The notes under the pieces were generated by a model that was not told the DNA's origin, made no database searches, and saw only the letters and a list, made by a program, of their open reading frames with translations. A stretch of 47,555 nt of DNA from a bacterium (GTDB lineage Bacteria; Actinomycetota; Acidimicrobiia; Acidimicrobiales; Bin134). This document shows positions 18,695 through 26,854 of the stretch, in pieces. Position numbers and translations under genes: made by a program. The stretch covers positions 1-47,555 of the forward strand of contig JAPOSH010000044.1 in assembly GCA_026709815.1 (NCBI GenBank), read 5' to 3'. The stretch's first letter is position 1. Every line of letters begins with the position of its first letter.

Positions 18695-19741
18695 GTGCCA
18701 GTCGCCGATTCGCTGTTGTCCGTTGAGGGCGTGTGCAAGTCGTTCGGCGCGACCGAGGTGCTGGCGGACTTCGATCTGGCGCTGAACGCAGGTGAGATGC
18801 TGTCGCTGCTGGGGCCGAGCGGGTGTGGCAAGACCACGCTGCTGCGGCTCATCGCCGGCCTGGAGCAGGCCGACCGGGGCAGGGTCGTGCTGGACGGAAC
18901 CGCCGTAGACGGCGACGGTGCCTGGAGCAGGCCCGAGGACCGCCAAGTAGGCATGGTGTTCCAAGACTGGGCGCTGTTTCCGCATTTGGATGTGGCCGGC
19001 AACGTGGGCTACGGGGTTCCCCGCCGCCAGCGGACCGCAGAGGTATCCAAGACCCTGGAAATGGTGAACCTGCCGAGAACCCAAGACCGCATGCCCGACA
19101 CCCTCTCCGGCGGCCAGCAGCAGCGGGTGGCGCTGGCCCGGGCCATCGCCCCCAAACCCAAGGTCTTGTTGCTGGACGAGCCTTTTTCCAACCTGGACGC
19201 CGCTTTGCGGCGCGAGGTCCGAACTGAGGTGCGCGAGCTACTCCAAGAGGCCGAGATCACCGCGGTTTTCGTCACCCACGACCGAGAAGAGGCGCTGGCT
19301 CTCGGCGACCGGGTGGCGGTGATGAACGCCGGGCGAATCGTGCAGGAAGGATCGCCATCGGAGGTCTACCGGCAGCCGGCCAATCCGTGGGTGGCAGGGT
19401 TCGTGGGGGGGGTGTCGATGTACCCCGCGAGCGCCGCCGGAAACGTGGCCCACGCCGACTTCGGCGCCATTCCCCTGCTCAAACCGGACCAGGGCGCCGT
19501 GGAAGTGGCGGTGAGACCCGAGAATGTGGACCTGCTTCCCGACGGCAACCGCGCCGCCACTCATATCGTGGAGCGCCTGGAGTTCCAAGGGGCTGATTCC
19601 ATGGTCACGGTGGCCAACTCAGCCGGCGTCCGCCTTCAGGCCCGAGTCAGCGGCACGCAGAGCATCAAACCCGGAGATCGGGTGCTGCCGGTGTTCTCCG
19701 GATCGCCCGCGACGGCCTTTGCCCGGTCCGACGCCGACTGA
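18695..19741 (+). CDS. ABC transporter ATP-binding protein (ferric/FbpC-like)
   Basis: Walker A LLGPSGCGKTTLLRL, signature LSGGQQQRVALARAIA, Walker B VLLLDEPFSNLD, C-terminal TOBE-like segment. Confidence 0.93.
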   Translation: MPVADSLLSVEGVCKSFGATEVLADFDLALNAGEMLSLLGPSGCGKTTLLRLIAGLEQADRGRVVLDGTAVDGDGAWSRPEDRQVGMVFQDWALFPHLDVAGNVGYGVPRRQRTAEVSKTLEMVNLPRTQDRMPDTLSGGQQQRVALARAIAPKPKVLLLDEPFSNLDAALRREVRTEVRELLQEAEITAVFVTHDREEALALGDRVAVMNAGRIVQEGSPSEVYRQPANPWVAGFVGGVSMYPASAAGNVAHADFGAIPLLKPDQGAVEVAVRPENVDLLPDGNRAATHIVERLEFQGADSMVTVANSAGVRLQARVSGTQSIKPGDRVLPVFSGSPATAFARSDAD

Positions 19742-19833
19742 CCTCCGGCGGCCGACGGCCTGCTCAGCAGAGGCGGCAAAGAATGTAAAGCAAGCTTCAC
19801 GGATGGCGGGGCCAGCCGGTAAAGTCGCTCTTC

Positions 19834-21432
19834 GTGGGGCCCACGACAATCCGGTCTTCAGCCATTTTGCGGGCCGCCGCCATCGTCGTCACGGTTGGCT
19901 TCGCCTTCCCGGCGGGCTACTTGGTTTGGCGCAACTTCACCTTCCACAGCGACCCATTGGGCGTGCTCTTCTCCCAGCGCACCCAGGGGCCGCTGCTGCG
20001 CACGCTGCGGCTGGCCGCGCTGGTCTCGGTTTCCACCGCGGCGCTCGGCACCTCCCTGGCCTGGTTGACCACCCGGTGCGACATCCCTCTCCGGCGGATG
20101 TGGCAGGCGCTGTTGCCGCTGCCGCTGGTGTTCCCCACCTTCATCGGCGCGGCGGCGCTGATCCGCACTCTCAACCCCGGCGGCCTGCTGTCGGACTGGC
20201 TGGACAACCTGGGGCTGGTGTGGGACGTGGAGATACAGGGCCTGTTCGGCGCATGGCTGGCGCTCACCCTCTTCACCTACCCCTACGTTTACCTGCCGGT
20301 GGCCGCCCGGCTGCGGCGCCTGCCCGGCTCGGCGGAGGAGACCGCCCGGCTGTTGGGCGACAGCCCGCCGGCGGTCATCAGGCGGGTGGTGCTCCCCCAG
20401 ACGGCAACGGCCATCAGCGCCGGCACCCTGCTGGTGTTCCTGTATGCCATCAGCGACTTCGGCGCGGTCCAGCTCATGCGCTATGACACGCTCAGCCGGG
20501 CCGTCTACACCACCCGGCTCAACAACCAGCCGGTCTCCATGGCACTCAGCGTGGTCCTGCTGGTACTGGCCGCCGCAGTGGTGCTGGCAGAGCGGGGGGC
20601 CACCCGCCGTTTCGAGCACGCCGCCCCGGTGCGCTCGCAAAACCCGGTGGTCTATCGGCTGGGCCGGACCAAGCCAATCGCCGTGGCTTTTTTGGCCAGT
20701 TCGGTCGCGCTGGCCCTGTTGGGGCCGCTGGCGTCGTTGGCCGACTGGACAATCGACGGGATCAGGCTGGAGGCCTCTGGGGGGCGGGATCTGCTCGTGG
20801 GATGGGAAGACGTGTGGTCGCCCGCCTGGCACACCGCCTATGGCAGCATTCTGGCCGCGGCGGCATCGGTGGCCATCGTGCTGCCGGCGGCCTACCTCGT
20901 GGTGCGCCACCGGTCTCGCATCGGCACATTGGCCAATGCGGTGATCGTGTCGGCGTTCGCCCTGCCGGGAATACTCATCGGGCTGGCACTACTGTTCTGG
21001 ACGCTCCAAACCGACGTCGGCAGCCATCTCCGCAACACCCTGGTGTTGCTGGTTTTCGCTTACATCGTGCGATTCGGAGGCCAGACGATGCGCACCTCCC
21101 AAGTGGCGGTGGCCGCGGTGTCGTCCCGGCTGACCGACGCCGCCCGCACCCTGGGCGCCGGCGGGCTGCGTCGATTCCGGTCTCTGGAGCTGCCGCTCAT
21201 GGCCCCGGGGCTGCTGGCCGGGGGCGGGCTGGTGATGCTCTCGGTGATGAAGGAGCTGCCCATCACGCTGCTCATCGCCCCCTTCGACTTCCCCACGCTC
21301 ACCACCAAGGCGTTCAACAGCATCGAGGAGGCCTTCGTGGCCGAGGCCGGCATCTGGTCGGGCGCGCTCGTCGTGCTGTCGGGCGCGCTCACCTGGCTCT
21401 TCATCGTCCGCCGGTCCGACTACTTCGACTAG
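19834..21432 (+). CDS. ABC transporter permease, fused double-domain (FbpB-like iron(III) type)
   Basis: About 12 hydrophobic segments; two EAA-type loops (SAEETARLLGDSPPAVIRRVVLPQT and LTDAARTLGAGGLRRFRSLELPLMAPG). Confidence 0.9.
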   Translation: MGPTTIRSSAILRAAAIVVTVGFAFPAGYLVWRNFTFHSDPLGVLFSQRTQGPLLRTLRLAALVSVSTAALGTSLAWLTTRCDIPLRRMWQALLPLPLVFPTFIGAAALIRTLNPGGLLSDWLDNLGLVWDVEIQGLFGAWLALTLFTYPYVYLPVAARLRRLPGSAEETARLLGDSPPAVIRRVVLPQTATAISAGTLLVFLYAISDFGAVQLMRYDTLSRAVYTTRLNNQPVSMALSVVLLVLAAAVVLAERGATRRFEHAAPVRSQNPVVYRLGRTKPIAVAFLASSVALALLGPLASLADWTIDGIRLEASGGRDLLVGWEDVWSPAWHTAYGSILAAAASVAIVLPAAYLVVRHRSRIGTLANAVIVSAFALPGILIGLALLFWTLQTDVGSHLRNTLVLLVFAYIVRFGGQTMRTSQVAVAAVSSRLTDAARTLGAGGLRRFRSLELPLMAPGLLAGGGLVMLSVMKELPITLLIAPFDFPTLTTKAFNSIEEAFVAEAGIWSGALVVLSGALTWLFIVRRSDYFD

Positions 21433-21478
21433 CAGCGCCAACGCAAGCGCCAACGCAGATCTGTGACACGCTGCGGGG

Positions 21479-22648
21479 GTGAGCATCGAGCCGTTCGAGA
21501 TCTGCGTCCCCCGAGCCGACCTAGACGACCTACACCAGCGTTTGTCCATGACCCGTTGGCCCGACACCGTGAGGCCGGGTTGGGCCGACGGCGCTTCGGT
21601 GGCTTACATGCAAGATCTGTGCCGACACTGGGCCGACGGCTACGACTGGCGGGCCCGGGAGACCTACCTCAACGCCTTCCCCCAGTTCACCGCCACTGCG
21701 GCCGGCGAGCGGGTGCACTTCTACCATGTGCGCTCCCCAGCGACCGATGCGCTGCCCATGGTGATGATCCACGGGTACATGGGCTCGGTGGTGGAGTTCC
21801 GCGAGATGATGGGACCGCTGTCCGATCCGGCGGCTCACGGCGGCGATCCGGCTGACGCCTTCCACCTCGTGGTCCCGTCGCTGCCCGGCTACGGATTCTC
21901 CGGCCCGACCGCCAACCCCGGCGTAGACGTGCACCGCTGCGCCGAGGCCATCGCCGGGGTCATGGAGCAGTTGGGCTACGAGCGCTACATCGTGCAGGGG
22001 GGCGACTGGGGGGCGCTGGTCACCCGGCGCATGGCGGAGGCCTTCGGCGACCGGCTCATCGCCGCCCACTTCAACATGCTCTTCGCCCAGCCCACGGCGG
22101 AGGAGGCCGCCGAGCAGGCTGAGATGATGGAAGGGGTGACCGAGGCCGAACAGGCGGCCATGGCCCGCTCGCTGGAGGTGATCGCCGACGGCACCGGCTA
22201 CATGGCCATGCTCTCCACCAAGCCCCAAACCCTGGCCGTGGCCCACAACGACTCCCCCGCCGGTCTAGCGGCGTGGTTCATGGAGAAATACCAGCACTGG
22301 TGCGACCTGGAGAACGGCGATCTCGAGAGCGTGTTCACCAAGGACCAGCTACTCGACAACGTGATGCTGTACTGGATCACCGCCACCGCGGCGTCATCGG
22401 GGCGGCTGTATCTGGAGTCGGCCCGCACCGGCACGTCGGCGCTGGACTCCTGGGCCGGTCGGGTGGAGGTGCCCACCGGCCATGCCGTCTACCCTCGGGA
22501 GCTGCTGCAAACCCCGCGGGTGTGGGCCGAGCGCCGCTACAACATCGTTCACTGGGCCGTGCAGCCCAAAGGCGGCCACTTCGCCCCCTTCGAGCAGCCC
22601 GAGCTGTTCACCGACGACCTGCGAGCCTTCGGGCGCCTGTTCCGCTGA
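21479..22648 (+). CDS. Epoxide hydrolase (EHN domain, alpha/beta hydrolase)
   Basis: IEPFEICVPRADLDDLHQRLSMTRWPDTV (EHN), GGDWGALVTRRMA nucleophile region, KGGHFAPFEQPELFTDDLRAF. Confidence 0.92.
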   Translation: MSIEPFEICVPRADLDDLHQRLSMTRWPDTVRPGWADGASVAYMQDLCRHWADGYDWRARETYLNAFPQFTATAAGERVHFYHVRSPATDALPMVMIHGYMGSVVEFREMMGPLSDPAAHGGDPADAFHLVVPSLPGYGFSGPTANPGVDVHRCAEAIAGVMEQLGYERYIVQGGDWGALVTRRMAEAFGDRLIAAHFNMLFAQPTAEEAAEQAEMMEGVTEAEQAAMARSLEVIADGTGYMAMLSTKPQTLAVAHNDSPAGLAAWFMEKYQHWCDLENGDLESVFTKDQLLDNVMLYWITATAASSGRLYLESARTGTSALDSWAGRVEVPTGHAVYPRELLQTPRVWAERRYNIVHWAVQPKGGHFAPFEQPELFTDDLRAFGRLFR

Positions 22649-22651
22649 GGG

Positions 22652-23215
22652 CTACGCGAACCGGGCGGAGCGCATAGCCAAGATGTCGTCCTCGCCGCGG
22701 CCCTCGGTGGCCTCGAGCGCCTCTTCGGGGCCTTTCATGCGCAGCGGGCAGGAAACCGACACGTCCATCACCTGATTGACGCGGCCGAAGGCGATCCAGC
22801 AGCCGATGGACAGGGTCATGTCCATCATCAGCTCGTCGCCGAAGTGCCCGACCATGCGGTCCATGAACGCCTGGTCGATGGCCAGATGGTCGGTGGCGTA
22901 CTTCTCGCAGTACTCCAAGGCATCCCGCTCGGCCTCGCTGTAGCCGTGGTATTGGTCTCGATTGCCGACGTTGAGGTAGTCGTCCTCGCTCAGATCATGT
23001 TGCGCCAACGACGCAACCCGGGTGTCCAGTCAAACCACGCAGTGGTTGATCTGGGCGATCCTCATCCTCAGCAGCTCCCGCAGCCGCACCGAGAGCTTGC
23101 TCTTGTTGTACACCGCCGCGCTGAATGCCGACGCCGGAGCGGTCAGCTCCGGGCACAGCATCCACAGCCGATGCAGCTCCTCGGCGGGGCCATCGGGGAT
23201 CTTGATTCGCGCCAT
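22652..23215 (-). CDS. Candidate selenoprotein: carboxymuconolactone decarboxylase/AhpD-like protein read through an in-frame TGA (Sec) at 23030-23032
   Basis: Track ORFs 23030..23215 and 22652..23008 share one frame separated by a single TGA: ...LRELLRMRIAQINHCVV[TGA]LDTRVASLAQHDLSEDDYLNV...YSEAERDALEYCEKYATDHLAIDQAFMDRMVGHFGDELMMDMTLSIGCWIAFGRVNQVMDV. The TGA falls at the second Cys position of the family's CxxC. Confidence 0.7.
22999..23017 (-). promoter_or_regulatory. SECIS-like hairpin 12 nt downstream of the in-frame TGA
   Basis: Coding strand TGA-CTGGACACCCGG-GTTGCGT-CGTTG-GCGCAAC: 6 Watson-Crick pairs plus one U-G, 5-nt loop with G at position 2 followed by U. Confidence 0.5.
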
Positions 23216-23353
23216 GCCTCCTCCTCGGCCGGAATGCCAAGACTGTACAGTCCCAGACGCCTCCCAGCTCGCACAGTCGCTTCACGAGCAGGCGTTCGGG
23301 CCCGTTGCCGCGACTTGCGGCTGTGCTGCTCGCCGCGGCCTCGGCCTTTTCCG

Positions 23354-24241
23354 TCAGCCCAGATCAGCGTGATTCTTCGGACGGGTGGTGGCGATGGTGC
23401 CGTAGAACACACCGACGAGCACGATGACCGCGCCAACGGCGGCGACAGGGCGGGGGAACTCGCTGAAGAACGCCGCGGCCCAAACTGTGCCCGCCACCGT
23501 CTCGATGGGTGAGAACAAGGCCACATCGGCCACCGGGGCGAAGCGAGGCGCGTTGGACAGTGCCAGTCGGCCGAAAGGGTTGAACACCAGCCCCATGGCG
23601 GCGATGGACAGATAGGCCCGGGCGTCCAACGAAAGCGGCGACGCCCAGTACATCAGCGCCGCCACGGTCAGCACTCCGCCGATGGACAACCCCACCAGCC
23701 GGCTCATGTCGGGATACCGGCGCCACATGGTCAGGCTCACCGAGAAGCCCACAATGGCCACCACGCCCAGCAGGTCGCCCGAGAGGGTGGGCTCGCCCAC
23801 CGAGCTGAACACGATGGCCACGATGCCCGCCAGGGTGATGGCGATGGCAATGGCGATGGCGCGGCTTATGCGCTCCTTCAGCCATATCCAGGCGCTCACC
23901 GCGGACAGCAGCGGCACCGCCGACACGATGGCCACCACATTGGCCACCCGGGTCTCGGTGACGGCGATCACGAAGCAGAGCTGGCTGCCTCCGCTGAGCG
24001 CCCCAATGACCAAGTGCTGCCACCGGTGGCTGCGGAACGCCTCCAGCGGCCCGCAGCCGTCCACCCGATGGCTCAGGCCGGTGTAGAGGGGTACCGAGCA
24101 GCACGCGACCCAGAAGGAGACATCCACGGCATCGGCCTCCGAGAGCCGGATCCAAAGCGAATCGGTGGAAACCGCCAGCATCCCCACTCCGGCGAGCAAC
24201 CAGCCCAGCCGCCGTTGATCATTGGCCCGGGCGGCATCCAT
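23354..24241 (-). CDS. EamA/DMT-family transporter
   Basis: About ten TM segments; internal duplicated EamA-like halves (VVAIVSAVPLLSAVSAWIWLKERISR ... VALFSPIETVAGTVWAAAFFSEFPRP). Confidence 0.85.
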   Translation of the reverse strand: MDAARANDQRRLGWLLAGVGMLAVSTDSLWIRLSEADAVDVSFWVACCSVPLYTGLSHRVDGCGPLEAFRSHRWQHLVIGALSGGSQLCFVIAVTETRVANVVAIVSAVPLLSAVSAWIWLKERISRAIAIAIAITLAGIVAIVFSSVGEPTLSGDLLGVVAIVGFSVSLTMWRRYPDMSRLVGLSIGGVLTVAALMYWASPLSLDARAYLSIAAMGLVFNPFGRLALSNAPRFAPVADVALFSPIETVAGTVWAAAFFSEFPRPVAAVGAVIVLVGVFYGTIATTRPKNHADLG

Positions 24242-24245
24242 TCGG

Positions 24246-24319
24246 TGGGCCGTAAGGGACTCGAACCCCTGACCCCCTGCGCGTCATGCAGGTGCTCTAG
24301 CCAACTGAGCTAACGGCCC
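24246..24319 (-). tRNA. tRNA-Val (GAC)
   Basis: GGGCCGT-TA-GCTC...GAGC-A-CCTGC-ATGACGC-GCAGG-...-GGTTCGAGTCC-...-ACGGCCC-A cloverleaf; anticodon GAC; CCA not encoded. Confidence 0.93.
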
Positions 24320-24422
24320 GCGGCGAGCTAGGTTAGCAGGAGCAGCCGCACAGCCGTGAACGGCTTTCAAGCTGCTTGGGCTCGACCGCCTCAAGGGCAG
24401 CAGATGCTGCCGCTCGACTTGC

Positions 24423-25256
24423 TCACCCAGCGCTCACTTCGATCCACAGCCGGCAGTGGTCGCTGCTCCCCCACTGTCCGGGTTCGTTCATGGCTCGCAC
24501 AGTGACGCTCTCGTGGAAGCCACGCGAGGCGAAGGCATAGTCGAGCTGGTTCTCGGCAGTTTCCGGTGACCTTCTGGAGGTGTAATAGGTGGGGACGTTT
24601 TTGGTGTCTCCCGGCAGGCCTTGGGGTGTCGGACTGGCTCGTCTGCCATTGGGAAACTGCGGGCCCAGAAACTCCAATCCGAGCGCGGCCATCCTGTCGA
24701 TGACAGTGCGCTCGCGCGCTGGAAGCGACAGCCGATTGTTGTCAGCGGCTCCGTAGATCATATTGAGATCGCCTGCGGCCAAAATGCGATGGGTGCTGGG
24801 GTTGGAGCTGCCGGCGAACGCCGAAAGGTCCGAGACGATCCGGTGAGCTGAGCCATCGGAATAACCGACCCCCCACGTAGTTCCAGTCGAGGAGTGAGGG
24901 ATGATCCAGCGGGCATACATGGAAACCACGATGAACGGGTCTGCGTCTCGCGGGATGACGCGCGCCGCGGCGACGGTGCTCACGTCACTGACTGGGATCT
25001 CCAGCTCTGCAGGCTCATGCATGAGACCCACCGGCTTGAACCACTCAACCTCTACCCGGTCCGACAGCTTCACCACCATCGGCCAGCGGTCGTAGAGGTC
25101 GTCGGGTCGGTCTGCACTGGCGATTTCAACTTGACCGGCGACGTCTTCTGGCACCTGACCCGCCTCTTGCAGCAGGGCCACATCGGCGTCCATGCCCACG
25201 AGTTCGCGCCAAGGCTCATGGCGCTTGGCGATGTTCCAGGAGACGACTCTCGTCAC
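24423..25256 (-). CDS. Endonuclease/exonuclease/phosphatase family protein
   Basis: TRVVSWNIAKRHEPW, VALLQEAGQV, RILAAGDLNMIYG, WGSSDHCRLWIEV. Confidence 0.85.
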   Translation of the reverse strand: MTRVVSWNIAKRHEPWRELVGMDADVALLQEAGQVPEDVAGQVEIASADRPDDLYDRWPMVVKLSDRVEVEWFKPVGLMHEPAELEIPVSDVSTVAAARVIPRDADPFIVVSMYARWIIPHSSTGTTWGVGYSDGSAHRIVSDLSAFAGSSNPSTHRILAAGDLNMIYGAADNNRLSLPARERTVIDRMAALGLEFLGPQFPNGRRASPTPQGLPGDTKNVPTYYTSRRSPETAENQLDYAFASRGFHESVTVRAMNEPGQWGSSDHCRLWIEVSAG

Positions 25257-25297
25257 CGAATCTTCCTCTAAGTAAGACAGGACATGGAATAGATCGG

Positions 25298-25609
25298 TCA
25301 GCGTCTGTGCTGTGCTCTTGAATCAACTGGCTCGCGGATGACAACGTCACCGCTCTCATCCAACTCGGCAAATGGGAGACCCTGGGCAACGAACTCCGTC
25401 TCCAAATCAAGCGATTCGCGCCAGAGCTTCATCTCCTCAGCCCACACGGTCCGCACAATCGCCTGAGCGCAGGGGTCGTCAAGGTGGTCGTAGTGGGTTT
25501 CGCCTTTGAGAACAGCAGCGATCTCGCTGTGGGGTATCTCGCGCGACCTCTCCATCTCTCGGCCGATCCTAGCCCAATGGGAAACCTGCAGGGCGGCGCT
25601 GCGGTCCAT
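25298..25609 (-). CDS. ParD-like antitoxin family protein, apparently lacking the N-terminal DNA-binding strand
   Basis: RSAALQVSHWARIGREMERSREIPHSEIAAVLKGE resembles the middle of ParD-like antitoxins (RSxxxQIxHWARLGRxxE); ORF begins within about 30 nt of tRNA-Cys. Confidence 0.55.
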   Translation of the reverse strand: MDRSAALQVSHWARIGREMERSREIPHSEIAAVLKGETHYDHLDDPCAQAIVRTVWAEEMKLWRESLDLETEFVAQGLPFAELDESGDVVIREPVDSRAQHRR

Positions 25610-25636
25610 AGCCGGGGCCGCTGTCGACCCTCTTGG

Positions 25637-25710
25637 AGCGCCGGACGGGATTTGAACCCGTGAATCATGGCTTTGCAGGCCACTCCCTTAGTCCGCTCGG
25701 GCACCGGCGC
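25637..25710 (-). tRNA. tRNA-Cys (GCA)
   Basis: GCGCCGG-TG-...-GTGGC-CTGCAAA-GCCAT-...-ACGGG-TTCAAAT-CCCGT-CCGGCGC-T; anticodon GCA. Confidence 0.93.
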
Positions 25711-25791
25711 AAGGTTGGCCGCCGAGGCGGCCGACCCTGACAGTGTATGGGATCGACCCGGCTGCATCACACGGGGGTTTAGAGTTTCCCC

Positions 25792-26742
25792 ATGACTGAG
25801 ACCGGCGAGCGCCTGCTGAGCTCCGAGGAACTGGCCAAGCTCAGCCAGCCGCCCCGAGCCGATCTGGCCGACGCGCTGGCCGAGGGCCCCGAGGCCGCAG
25901 TCAAGACCTTTCGGCGCATCGACCGGGCCTATCGGAACTTCATCGACGGGTTCGGAGCGTGGGTCGCCCAGACCCAGGCGTTCGCAGCCGAGCGCTACGG
26001 CGCTGACGGCCTGGAGCGGTTGGTCTCGGCCGACGACGCCTACCGGTCGGTGCTCTTGCACTCGCTGACCGATGAGGACATCACCGGCCGCCACCAGAGC
26101 GATCGGGCTGACCGCATTGCCGGGCTGATCGATCAAGGCGACCACCAGGCCGCGCTGGCCGCTTTCGATGCCTTGGAGGCCAGCTATCGCCGGATCCACG
26201 ATGTGGAGCGCGACCGGGTGGCCTCGGTGCTGTCACAGGTGTACCGGGCCTGGGGTCCCGACGTGCTGGAGGCGAGCATCCGCTTCGCCGGCGAGCAGAC
26301 GCTGCTGGGATGGATGCCCCACGATGTGGTCCGACCGGCCGAGGTGCGGGTCCGCCAGTGGGCCGCCATGCAGAAGGGCAATTTCGCCGACATCACGGTG
26401 GAAGAGACCGACGACGCTTTCGTGATCACCGTCCACCTGTGTGGCACGTGCGGGCGCCAAGTGTCGGACGGCTGTTACGGCGAGACCATGAACCTGGCGG
26501 TGGTGGCCGAAGACCATCCCCTCACCTTCGGCCAAGGTCCCGCCCCCATCTACCGAACCCACGTGTCGGTGATGCACTTCATCGTGCCGATGGAGCGTAC
26601 CGAGGTGCCGTGGCCGGTGGTCCAGTGCCCTGCGGGGATGGACGCGGGGCCCTGTCGGATCATGCTCTACAAGAACCCGGCGGCCACCCCGCCGAAGGCG
26701 TATGAGTTCGCGGCTGGCGCTTTGGCTGCTGGGAGCGGATGA
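25792..26742 (+). CDS. Conserved hypothetical protein with Cys cluster (HLCGTCGRQVSDGCYG)
   Basis: 316-aa ORF with good coding character; family not recognised. Confidence 0.75.
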   Translation: MTETGERLLSSEELAKLSQPPRADLADALAEGPEAAVKTFRRIDRAYRNFIDGFGAWVAQTQAFAAERYGADGLERLVSADDAYRSVLLHSLTDEDITGRHQSDRADRIAGLIDQGDHQAALAAFDALEASYRRIHDVERDRVASVLSQVYRAWGPDVLEASIRFAGEQTLLGWMPHDVVRPAEVRVRQWAAMQKGNFADITVEETDDAFVITVHLCGTCGRQVSDGCYGETMNLAVVAEDHPLTFGQGPAPIYRTHVSVMHFIVPMERTEVPWPVVQCPAGMDAGPCRIMLYKNPAATPPKAYEFAAGALAAGSG

Positions 26743-26806
26743 CCGGGCTCGAACCGGCGACCTACACCTTGGCAAGGTGTCGCTCTCCCAACTGAGCTAC
26801 ATCCGC
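26734..26806 (-). tRNA. tRNA-Gly (GCC)
   Basis: GCGGATG-TA-GCTC...GAGC-G-ACACC-TTGCCAA-GGTGT-...-CCGG-TTCGAGC-CCGG-...-CATCCGC-T; anticodon GCC. Confidence 0.95.
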
Positions 26807-26854
26807 AGGAGGCCACAGCATAGCAAGCTGTCACCGGACGCCCACAGCAATAGC

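Noticed and set aside
22652-23008. Treating 22652..23008 and 23030..23215 as two separate genes
   Set aside because: They share one frame, are separated by a single TGA and 7 codons, and together make one complete CMD-like domain; the second ORF needs a TTG start inside the domain.
22652-23215. tRNA-Sec or selA/selB/selD in this window to support the Sec call
   Set aside because: None recognised; the three tRNAs are Val(GAC), Cys(GCA) and Gly(GCC). The Sec claim depends on the rest of the genome.
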